From assembly GCA_964450125.1 (NCBI GenBank), contig CAYVDO010000508.1:1-5204 (forward strand): a stretch of DNA of 5,204 bases. The letters are read 5' to 3'. Positions 1 through 5,033 of this stretch are shown here, in pieces. The notes beneath the pieces were generated by a model. That model saw only the letters and a program-made list of their open reading frames with translations, did not search any database and was not told where the DNA came from. A program made the position numbers and the translations under genes. The stretch is from JADJOY01 sp964450125. GTDB taxonomy: Bacteria; JADJOY01. Position 1 is the stretch's first letter; every line of letters starts with the position of its first letter.

Positions 1-10
1 CCGCAGCGGG

Positions 11-33
11 CGGGGGGCTGGAACAGCCCCCCG
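11..33 (-). terminator. GC-rich hairpin just after cnoX
   Basis: A perfect inverted repeat: CGGGGGGCTG at 11-20, a GAA loop at 21-23 and CAGCCCCCCG at 24-33. It begins one base past the stop codon of the minus-strand chaperedoxin gene, where a terminator would sit. No T-tract follows on the minus strand (bases 10 to 1 are GC-rich), so it is not a textbook intrinsic terminator. It could instead stabilise the 3' end of the mRNA or need a factor to terminate. Confidence 0.55.
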
Positions 34-34
34 G

Positions 35-892
35 TCAGGAGAACAGCAGCATCGAGAGCCGGCTGCGATACTGCTCCGTGCGTGGCTCGTGCGGTCCCAT
101 GATTTCCAGGACGTCTAGAAAGGCGAGTCGCGCCTCGCCGTTTCGGTAGTCCCGCTTGCGCGCCAGGATCCCGAGAAGCTCTTCGGCCGCACGGTCGAGA
201 TCGCCCTCGCGCGCCGCGACGTGGGCAAGCGCGAAGCGCGCATCGAGGTCCTTCGGGTCGGCAGCCACTCGTGCAGCGAGCACGTCCACGGTCTCGGCTG
301 CGGGAGCGCTCGCGAAACGGGCCTGGGCGCGCAAGAGGCGCACGGCGGTGCCCGCTGGACCGCCGTCCGGCAAGCGCTTCACCAGGTCGAGGGTGCGCTG
401 CGGGTGGTCGTCGTCGAGCTCGAGCTTTGCGAGGGCCAGCACGGCGCCATCGTGGTCGGGTTGGGCCGCAAGCACCGACTCGAGCGTAGTGCGCGCCGCC
501 GCTCTGTCGCCACGTTCCAACGCGGCGACCGCGTCCGCGACCTGCACGTCGAGCGCGCTGGGCAGGAGCCGCTCGAGGAAACGCTCCACCGCTGCGCGCG
601 GCAGCGCGCCGGTGAACTCGTCGACCAAGGCGCCATCGCGGAATGCTTTCACGCACGGGATGCCGCGTACTCCGAAGCGCTCTGCGAGCGCCGGATTCTC
701 GTCCGAGTTCACTTTCGCCAATAGCCACGACCCGCCTCCCTTCTCGGCGAGGTCTTCGAGCACCGGGCTGAGCGCCCGGCATGGTCCGCACCACGGCGCC
801 CAGAAGTCGACCAGCACCGGGATCTGGAACGAGCGGCGGATGACTTCGGCCTCGAAGGTCGCCTCGGAAACGTCGAGCACGTTGGCTGTCAT
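35..892 (-). CDS. cnoX: CnoX/YbbN-type chaperedoxin (thioredoxin domain plus TPR-like domain)
   Basis: A 285-residue protein, close to the roughly 284 residues of E. coli YbbN (CnoX). Residues 1-110 form a thioredoxin fold with the active site WAPWCGPC (Cys35, Cys38) and the cis-proline loop GIPC (Pro79). Residues 115-285 are Ala/Leu/Arg-rich helices in TPR-like pairs, ending in the family-typical pattern LGxxxPxTxxYRxxLxxLL, here IMGPHEPRTEQYRSRLSMLL. CnoX proteins are cytoplasmic holdases that protect clients and pass them to chaperones such as GroEL/ES and DnaK; members with an intact CXXC also reduce disulfides. E. coli YbbN lacks the first active-site Cys, whereas this protein keeps both, so redox activity is likely by inference. 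An extra Cys80 follows the cis-proline. The ATG start at 892 has GAGGA five bases upstream. The gene appears monocistronic and diverges from the transporter gene. Confidence 0.93.
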   Translation of the reverse strand: MTANVLDVSEATFEAEVIRRSFQIPVLVDFWAPWCGPCRALSPVLEDLAEKGGGSWLLAKVNSDENPALAERFGVRGIPCVKAFRDGALVDEFTGALPRAAVERFLERLLPSALDVQVADAVAALERGDRAAARTTLESVLAAQPDHDGAVLALAKLELDDDHPQRTLDLVKRLPDGGPAGTAVRLLRAQARFASAPAAETVDVLAARVAADPKDLDARFALAHVAAREGDLDRAAEELLGILARKRDYRNGEARLAFLDVLEIMGPHEPRTEQYRSRLSMLLFS

Positions 893-1018
893 CGTCTTCC
901 TCGTGCGGGCGTGGTGGTTCGGTCGACCTCGCGCACCCTATGGTACGCTGGCGCGAACCCGGTTTGGACGATCGCCGCTTCGCCGCCAAGCCAGCCCAAG
1001 CCTCGCAACTGCGCCGTC
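893..1018. promoter_or_regulatory. Divergent promoter region between cnoX and the AI-2E transporter gene
   Basis: The two genes point away from each other, so both promoters should lie here. The only AT-richer stretch is around 938-950 (CTATGGTACGCT). On the plus strand it offers TATGGT (939-944) or TACGCT (944-949) as a -10; TCGACC (923-928) is a weak -35 fifteen bases before the latter. On the minus strand the same bases offer TACCAT as a -10 for cnoX, without a recognisable -35. If the plus-strand promoter is real, transcription begins near 955 and the transporter must start downstream of that, in favour of GTG 1019. Confidence 0.35.
898..902 (-). promoter_or_regulatory. Ribosome binding site of cnoX
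   Basis: On the minus strand GAGGA lies five bases before the ATG at 892-890. This good Shine-Dalgarno match fixes the start of the chaperedoxin gene. Confidence 0.75.
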
Positions 1019-2281
1019 GTGCCGAGCTCGCGTAACCCATCGTCGCCGCCTGCCGCGGACGAGCTCGGCGGCATCGATCAGACCACGCTGCTCTTCCGCT
1101 CCAGAAGCGAGGCGGAGTGGGAGACGCGTCGCAACGCCTTTCTCGAGGCACACCCATACCTGGTGGGTTACGGGCTCTTGGCAGTTCCGGTGGTGATGAT
1201 CTTCGCCACCAAGCTCACCACGTTCGCTGTCGCGTTCCTGTTTCTCTTCCTGGTCTCCGACGTTCTCACCCACGATCTGCGCCGGCGGGTGCCATTCGTG
1301 CCCAAGGCCGTGATGTTCTCGTTGCTCTACGTGGGGGTGACGGCGCTGGCTGCGATGCTCGTCTTCAAGCTCATCCCCGAAACCGTGCGCCTGTTGCCGG
1401 CGGTGGTGAGCTCGATCCAGGACCAGGCGATCACGCTCTATCGGCAGGCGGACCAGCGCTGGAACCTGGCGCAGTACGTGACCTCGGAGGACGTGATCGG
1501 GCAGATCACCGAGGGCATCAAGTTCGCGCGTGAGCTGATTCCCTCGGTCACCGGCGTGGTGTCCCGGATCTCGGGCTACATCGTCTATTTCCTGTTCGCT
1601 CTGGTGCTGAACCTGGTCCTCTACCACGATCTGGGAGCCGTCGACGCCGTGTTCTCACGGCGCCCCCAGAGCTTGCTTGGATTCCTGTACCGCTTCGGCG
1701 TGGTGCGGGTGAGAATCTTCTACTACTACTTCAAGCGCGTGATGGGTGGTCAGCTCATCATCGCCGGTGTGAACACGGCGATCTCGGCGTGCGTGGTGAT
1801 CGGGCTCGGTCTGCCGCAACCCCTCGTGTTGCTGCTCACCGTGTTCCTGTGTGGGATCCTGCCGATCATCGGCAACCTGATCTCGAATACCGTCCTCACC
1901 TGCGTGGCGTTCGCCGCCATCGGCCTGTGGGGTGCCCTCATCTGTCTCAGTCTGCTGGTGGCGGTGCACAAACTGGAGTACTTCCTCAACTCGAAGATCA
2001 TCGGTGACATCGTCAAGCTGCCGATGGCGGTGACGCTCACGGCGCTGGTGGTGTGCGAGGTGCTGTTGGGGCTGGTTGGACTGGTGCTCGCCATCCCGAT
2101 GGTGCTCTTCGCACGTCACGAGCTGGAACACGTCCCCGGGTTGCCCGAGGCGCATCCTGCGGAGCCGTCGCGTGCGGTCCTGCCGGTGCGCGATGCCGCA
2201 TCGACCGTGGCGCCGCGCCGCCACGGCGTGACCGACGCGGACGCCCCGCCCCCTGGTGCCAGCCGCGCCCGTTCGACCTGA
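1019..2281 (+). CDS. AI-2E family transporter (PF01594-like membrane protein)
   Basis: A polytopic inner-membrane protein of about 420 residues. From GTG 1019: hydrophobic helices near 47-62, 66-83 and 98-117; an amphipathic soluble stretch 120-180; helices near 183-201 and 245-265; a long hydrophobic block 266-316; and a last pair around 333-365. The family-like core runs from GGQLIIAGVNTAISA through LPIIGNLIS and LEYFLNSKIIG to LLGLVGLVLAIPM. AI-2E proteins have been linked to autoinducer-2 export (TqsA) and, in other branches, to Na+/H+ antiport; neither substrate can be assigned here. The last 50 residues are Pro/Ala/Arg-rich and look disordered. The start is uncertain: the frame is open from GTG 911, but that start overlaps the likely promoter and has no Shine-Dalgarno site. 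GTG 1019 is my choice, although it also lacks a clear site. No other gene shares its strand nearby. Confidence 0.88.
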   Translation: MPSSRNPSSPPAADELGGIDQTTLLFRSRSEAEWETRRNAFLEAHPYLVGYGLLAVPVVMIFATKLTTFAVAFLFLFLVSDVLTHDLRRRVPFVPKAVMFSLLYVGVTALAAMLVFKLIPETVRLLPAVVSSIQDQAITLYRQADQRWNLAQYVTSEDVIGQITEGIKFARELIPSVTGVVSRISGYIVYFLFALVLNLVLYHDLGAVDAVFSRRPQSLLGFLYRFGVVRVRIFYYYFKRVMGGQLIIAGVNTAISACVVIGLGLPQPLVLLLTVFLCGILPIIGNLISNTVLTCVAFAAIGLWGALICLSLLVAVHKLEYFLNSKIIGDIVKLPMAVTLTALVVCEVLLGLVGLVLAIPMVLFARHELEHVPGLPEAHPAEPSRAVLPVRDAASTVAPRRHGVTDADAPPPGASRARST

Positions 2282-2315
2282 TGCCGCGGCTGCGCTCGTA
2301 GCAGGCTGCTGAAGC

Positions 2316-2337
2316 ACTCGCGGTGGCGAGTCTTTCG
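2316..2337 (+). terminator. Candidate terminator hairpin after the AI-2E transporter gene
   Basis: ACTCGC (2316-2321), loop GGTG and GCGAGT (2326-2331) form a perfect six-base stem followed by CTTTCG, 34 bases past the transporter stop. An outer pairing AGGCT (2303-2307) with AGCCT (2338-2342) can extend it. The T-run is only three bases, so any termination would be weak. It is also the first hairpin of the repeat element. Confidence 0.4.
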
Positions 2338-2481
2338 AGCCTCTCGATACTTCCGCGCGGGTCTCGACAGACCCCCGCTCCACGAAGAGCGTGTTCGTGG
2401 GGCTCCACCCCCGAGTCGACTCGCTACGCTCCTGGGCCCGCCTCGACGCGCATGTCTTTTCAGGAACCTGGTAGGTTCCGC

Positions 2482-2501
2482 AAGAACTCGCTGGGGCGAG
2501 T
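2482..2501 (-). terminator. Candidate terminator hairpin after pssA
   Basis: Read on the minus strand, ACTCGC-CCCA-GCGAGT (2501-2486) begins eight bases past the pssA stop and is followed by TTCTTG. The stem is perfect with a four-base loop and a short T-rich tail. It is the second copy of the hairpin at 2316-2331, so a repeat unit may have been co-opted as the pssA terminator. Confidence 0.45.
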
Positions 2502-2509
2502 CTTTCGCG

Positions 2510-3277
2510 CTAGGTGGCGGCTGCTCGCGTGGTCGTGCGCAGCTCGGCGACTCGCCGTGCACCCACCACTGCGCCACCGACGAAGTAGGCGATCCCGGAT
2601 GCGAGCAAGTACTCGGGTAGGGAGCGGGTGACCACCAGGATCCAGACGACGGCGAGGTTCGCCACCGTGAGTCGTTTCCAGAGCAGCGTGCGCGCCGAGC
2701 CCACGCGCGGGATGTAGATGGGGCTCACCATGAGCAAGCCCAACCCGCCGAGCAGGAACGCGAGCCCCATCGCGCGGGTCTCGAGGTCCACCGAGTGGCG
2801 AACCGCGACCAGCACCGATGCGGCCACGAAGCCACCGGCGAACGTGGACGGAACCCCGCGAAAAAGTCCTGGGTACGCCTTGCCGTCGACGACGTTGTAA
2901 CGTGCCAGCCGAAGCACGCAGCCGAACACGTAAATCAGCCCGAGCAGGTGGAGCAGCCGCGGTCCGCTGAGCGGTCCGGTCGGTTCGCCGACACCCGCCA
3001 GCAAGAATGCGGGGGCGAGCCCGAAGGACACGAAGTCCGCGAACGAGTCGAGCTCGCCACCGATGCGGCTCTGCGCGTTCAGCAGTCGTGCCAGCGGCCC
3101 GTCGAGGCCGTCGAGAAGGACCGAGTACAAGATGAACCAGCCAGCGAGCTGCGGCTGGCCTTCGACGCCGTAGAGAATGGCGATCAGCCCGCACGTGAGG
3201 CTACTCAGCGTGACGGCGTTGGGCGGAAGGTAGCGAAGAGTGGACACGAACGGTTGCGCCTTTCGACCCGCGCGCAA
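2510..3277 (-). CDS. pssA: CDP-diacylglycerol--serine O-phosphatidyltransferase (phosphatidylserine synthase)
   Basis: A 255-residue integral membrane enzyme of the CDP-alcohol phosphatidyltransferase family. It joins CDP-diacylglycerol and L-serine to give phosphatidylserine and CMP, the step before phosphatidylethanolamine. The complete signature D-x2-DG-x2-AR-x8-G-x3-D-x3-D is present: Asp56, Asp59-Gly60, Ala63-Arg64, Gly73, Asp77, Asp81. Downstream, FVSFGLAPAFL (82-92), RLARYNV (123-129) and FRGVPSTFAGG (139-149) match the PssA branch rather than PgsA or cardiolipin synthases. Hydrophobic segments lie near 23-38, 43-55, 84-97, 108-124, 146-159, 170-188, 204-218 and 222-240. The TTG start at 3277 is supported by AGGA six bases upstream. 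It lies 33 bp downstream of the HEAT-repeat gene on the same strand, probably one operon. The phosphatidylserine decarboxylase gene (psd), often adjacent, is not in this window. Confidence 0.92.
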   Translation of the reverse strand: MRAGRKAQPFVSTLRYLPPNAVTLSSLTCGLIAILYGVEGQPQLAGWFILYSVLLDGLDGPLARLLNAQSRIGGELDSFADFVSFGLAPAFLLAGVGEPTGPLSGPRLLHLLGLIYVFGCVLRLARYNVVDGKAYPGLFRGVPSTFAGGFVAASVLVAVRHSVDLETRAMGLAFLLGGLGLLMVSPIYIPRVGSARTLLWKRLTVANLAVVWILVVTRSLPEYLLASGIAYFVGGAVVGARRVAELRTTTRAAAT

Positions 3278-3283
3278 TCCGGG

Positions 3284-3287
3284 TCCT
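3284..3287 (-). promoter_or_regulatory. Ribosome binding site supporting the TTG start of pssA
   Basis: AGGA on the minus strand lies six bases before TTG (3277-3275). This supports the non-ATG start over the internal GTG at codon 11. Confidence 0.6.
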
Positions 3288-3310
3288 GGCGAGATCGGCG
3301 CTACGAGCGC

Positions 3311-4204
3311 TCAGCCCTCGGGCTTCGCCTGCGCGCCGCGATTGCCTGTCGAGATGCTGACGATGGCGTTGGCCAAGATGGGCTCGAGCATGCCCGAGGC
3401 TTGCGGCTTCATCGCTCGGAGCCGCGGCAGCGCCTCCTTAGCGTCTGGCCCGATCGACCCCAGCGCCCACACCGAAAAGGTGCGCACCTGATCGTGTGGG
3501 TCGTCGAGTGCCTTGATGAGCGCGGGGACGGCACTCCTGGCGTCCTCCTCGTAGAGCCCGAGCGAGAGCGCCGCCGATCGTCGCACGCCGGCAATCGGAT
3601 CTTCCATCGCCACCGTCAACGCGGGCACCGCGGTCGCGGCGGGCGCTTCGATTCGTCCCAGCGACCAGGCCGCCCATTGGCGGACCATCCGCTCCGAGTC
3701 GCCGAGATCGGCGATGAGCCGTGGCGCCGTACGCACCGCTGCGGGGCCGATCTTGCCCAGGGTGCGCGCGGCCGCCATGCGCGGACCGGGTTCGGCGTCG
3801 GAAAGCATGGTGTCGAGCGCGTCGATTGCCGGCTTCGCTTTGTCGCCGAGCGATCCCAGGCCCCATGCCGAGGCGATTCGGATCTCTCTGTCGTCGTCGC
3901 CGAGATGCTGTATGAGGGCGGGCACCACGGTACGCGCTTCCGACGGCAACTGGCCGAGCGCGTAGGCGGCACTGCGCCGTACCGTCGGGGTTCCTCGACG
4001 GAGTGCCGTGAGCAGCGGCTCGACGGCATCGTGCCCCATCGCGGTGATCTTGTGCTGGGCCTCGTTCTGAACGCTGGGATCGGCTTCCAGCCAGCTGACG
4101 ATGGATGCGTATCGAACATCCACTTCGGGGGCTGCGCTCACACCGGAAACGGCGGCAGTGCATGCGCACATCAAGCTCACGACCGCGAACCTCGAACGCT
4201 TCAT
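3311..4204 (-). CDS. Exported HEAT-repeat protein
   Basis: From ATG 4204 this is a 297-residue protein. Residues 1-24 form a Sec-type signal peptide (basic MKRSR, hydrophobic core, likely cleavage VSA|AP). Residues 58-255 are six HEAT/PBS-lyase-like repeats, each exactly 33 residues; Leu7, Arg19, Leu26 and Gly27 of the unit are invariant in all six. A partial seventh unit follows, then a polar tail. Such alpha-solenoids are scaffolds for protein binding; no catalytic motif is visible and the partner is unknown. The mature part has no Cys; the MCAC in the signal is a poor lipobox, so a soluble periplasmic protein is the best guess. The frame is open to GTG 4255, but that start adds 17 residues before the signal peptide. 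ATG 4204 lacks a well-spaced Shine-Dalgarno (GGAG is 14 bases away). pssA follows after 33 bp. Confidence 0.85.
   Translation of the reverse strand: MKRSRFAVVSLMCACTAAVSGVSAAPEVDVRYASIVSWLEADPSVQNEAQHKITAMGHDAVEPLLTALRRGTPTVRRSAAYALGQLPSEARTVVPALIQHLGDDDREIRIASAWGLGSLGDKAKPAIDALDTMLSDAEPGPRMAAARTLGKIGPAAVRTAPRLIADLGDSERMVRQWAAWSLGRIEAPAATAVPALTVAMEDPIAGVRRSAALSLGLYEEDARSAVPALIKALDDPHDQVRTFSVWALGSIGPDAKEALPRLRAMKPQASGMLEPILANAIVSISTGNRGAQAKPEG
3440..4033 (-). repeat. Six in-register 33-residue HEAT repeats (99-bp coding period)
   Basis: Six consecutive units of exactly 33 codons without insertions or deletions. The unit pattern is roughly xxAVPALxxxLxDxxxxVRxxAAxxLGxIGxxA. Leu7, Arg19, Leu26 and Gly27 do not vary; Asp13 is present in five units. 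The repeats are diverged outside these positions, so they are old or under diversifying drift rather than a recent expansion. Confidence 0.85.
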
Positions 4205-4272
4205 GGAAATGCTCGATGCTCCGAAACCCGAGGGGAAGGAATGCCAGTCTGACACTGAGGACGTCGGCTTGT

Positions 4273-4290
4273 CACGCGAAGTATCGCGTG
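4273..4290. promoter_or_regulatory. Perfect inverted repeat, possible operator
   Basis: CACGCGA (4273-4279), AGTA spacer and TCGCGTG (4284-4290) form a perfect 7-4-7 inverted repeat. It overlaps the proposed -35 of the HEAT-pssA operon and lies between two divergent genes, a usual place for a dimeric repressor or activator site. It could also be a chance hairpin in GC-rich DNA. Confidence 0.35.
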
Positions 4291-4390
4291 CGCGGCGCGT
4301 CCGTGCCGGCGGCGCGGCTCAGGATGCGCCCGGTGCGCACGCGGCCCGTGCCGTCGCGGGCACCTTCCGGATCGGGCACCCTGCTCGCGG

Positions 4391-4395
4391 GGAGG
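4391..4395 (+). promoter_or_regulatory. Ribosome binding site of the small membrane protein gene
   Basis: GGAGG lies eight bases before ATG 4404. It decides the start: the same frame is open from 4101, but that upstream part is antisense to the HEAT gene and has no comparable site. Confidence 0.75.
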
Positions 4396-4403
4396 TCCCT
4401 CGG

Positions 4404-4841
4404 ATGGCGCCGTCGATCGGGACGCACTCGACTGGAGAGACGGGCGAAGCGCACTCGTTCGAGCGCACCGTCGAGCCTCGCTGGCGCCGTTCGCCCGCCT
4501 TCGCGCTGCTGCTGTCGGCGCTCGTCGGGGCGCTCGTGTGGGCGATCTCGCCGCTCGCGGTCGGACGGGTCGAGCCGTGGGATGCGGACGGTCCGTACTA
4601 CGTGATCGCGCTCTTTGGTGGAGGCGTGTTGGCGGGGACGGTGGCGCCGCGTCCGCTGTGGGCCCACTACCTCGGTGCCTGGCTCGGCCAGCTCGGCTAC
4701 CAGCTGGTGTTCTTGCCGATCGGCTCGCTCATCGTGTTGGGCGCCGTGCTCTTGTTCGGCTACTCGCTGGTGTTCGCGCTCGGTGTGGCTATCGCCACGC
4801 GACTGCGCGCTCGGATCGCTCGGCGATCGGACTCGTGGTGA
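4404..4841 (+). CDS. Small integral membrane protein of unknown function
   Basis: A 145-residue protein whose family I do not recognise. A polar N-terminus (1-29, with Thr/Glu/His and an Arg pair before the first helix) is followed by hydrophobic segments near 31-54, 65-82, 87-104 and 105-132, so three or four membrane helices, and a basic tail RLRARIARRSDSW. The link WDADGPYY (59-66) between helices 1 and 2 and PRPLWAHYLGAWLGQLGYQ (82-100) are rich in Trp, Tyr, Asp and His and look like conserved interface or functional residues. Gly-rich packing (FGGGVLAG, 71-78) fits tight helix contacts. The start is ATG 4404 because of GGAGG eight bases upstream. It diverges from the HEAT-pssA operon; the next gene on its strand is the lipoprotein, 192 bp on with its own probable promoter. 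The coding call is firm, the function unknown. Confidence 0.8.
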   Translation: MAPSIGTHSTGETGEAHSFERTVEPRWRRSPAFALLLSALVGALVWAISPLAVGRVEPWDADGPYYVIALFGGGVLAGTVAPRPLWAHYLGAWLGQLGYQLVFLPIGSLIVLGAVLLFGYSLVFALGVAIATRLRARIARRSDSW

Positions 4842-4866
4842 AGCGCGAGAAAACCGCATCTTCGCC

Positions 4867-4896
4867 TTGGATGGCTCGAAGCGCGATGGCTATAGT
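4867..4896 (+). promoter_or_regulatory. Candidate sigma-70 promoter upstream of the lipoprotein gene
   Basis: TTGGAT (4867-4872) and TATAGT (4891-4896, five of six to consensus) are 18 bases apart. The -10 is the clearest in the window, in otherwise GC-rich sequence. A direct repeat GATGGCT (4870-4876 and 4885-4891) starts within the -35 and reaches the first base of the -10. Transcription from here would leave a leader of roughly 130 bases before the lipoprotein start. The rest of the 4842-5033 spacer holds no gene or clear terminator that I can see. Confidence 0.5.
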
Positions 4897-5023
4897 GCGT
4901 CCGCGTTCGTGCTCGATGGGCGCCGGCGCGCCAGTCTCGAGGTTTGCGGCTGATTCTCCCGCAGTGACGCGCACGTGCCGTCGCGCCCACCCCAGCGCGT
5001 GCTGTGCCGCCGAGCGCATTTCC

Positions 5024-5028
5024 GGAGG
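5024..5028 (+). promoter_or_regulatory. Ribosome binding site of the lipoprotein gene
   Basis: GGAGG lies five bases before ATG 5034, good spacing that supports this start for the partial gene at the window edge. Confidence 0.7.
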
Positions 5029-5033
5029 TTGCG

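Larger units (their letters stand above)
2301..2510. repeat. Intergenic repeat element rich in inverted repeats (MITE- or REP-like)
   Basis: Most of the gap between the two convergent genes consists of structure. A 12-base end CAGGCTGCTGAA (2302-2313) matches the reverse complement of TTCAGGAACCTG (2459-2470) at 10 of 12 positions, bounding a 169-bp unit. Bases 2301-2340 recur as a diverged direct repeat at 2471-2510 (31 of 40 identical), each with the hairpin ACTCGC-N4-GCGAGT followed by CTTTCG. Other perfect inverted repeats: TCGAG/CTCGA (2335-2347), GGGTCT/AGACCC (2359-2374), CACGAA/TTCGTG (2381-2399, extendable), the palindrome CGAGTCGACTCG (2412-2423) and GGAACCT/AGGTTCC (2463-2479). No protein is apparent. 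It could be a miniature transposable element, a REP-type cluster or decayed insertion sequence ends. Confidence 0.6.
4205..4403. promoter_or_regulatory. Divergent spacer between the HEAT-pssA operon and the small membrane protein gene
   Basis: The spacer should carry promoters for both directions. On the minus strand GTGACA (4275-4270) is a five-of-six match to a -35, and CAGACT (4251-4246) is a weak -10 at 18-base spacing. Transcription would then start inside the codons between GTG 4255 and ATG 4204, consistent with the ATG start of the HEAT gene. I see no convincing plus-strand promoter: TTGTCA (4269-4274) has no matching -10. Confidence 0.35.

Noticed and set aside
156..1196. A 346-codon open frame on the plus strand across cnoX
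   Set aside because: The product is Ser/Ala/Arg-rich low complexity and antisense to a clear chaperedoxin gene; no ribosome binding site.
938..1627. A 229-codon open frame on the minus strand opposite the AI-2E transporter gene
   Set aside because: The product is rich in His, Glu, Arg and Gln, the usual complement of hydrophobic membrane codons; no recognisable domain.
2282..2509. CRISPR array in the repeat-rich convergent gap
   Set aside because: Only two diverged copies 170 bp apart, with structured rather than unique sequence between them and no cas genes nearby.
2795..4252. A 485-codon open frame on the plus strand
   Set aside because: It lies antisense to pssA and the HEAT gene, whose protein motifs and repeats are unmistakable on the minus strand. 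Its product is polar, Arg/Gly/His-rich and without a domain: a shadow typical of GC-rich DNA.
4205..4255. Longer HEAT protein starting at GTG 4255
   Set aside because: It would put 17 polar residues before a normal signal peptide, and a possible promoter overlaps this stretch.
4348..4363. Short inverted repeat GTGCC-N6-GGCAC
   Set aside because: A five-base stem in very GC-rich sequence is expected by chance, and no promoter or T-tract accompanies it.
4101..4403. Upstream extension of the small membrane protein frame
   Set aside because: The extension overlaps the HEAT gene start in antisense and gives a non-conserved polar sequence, while ATG 4404 has a strong, well-spaced GGAGG.
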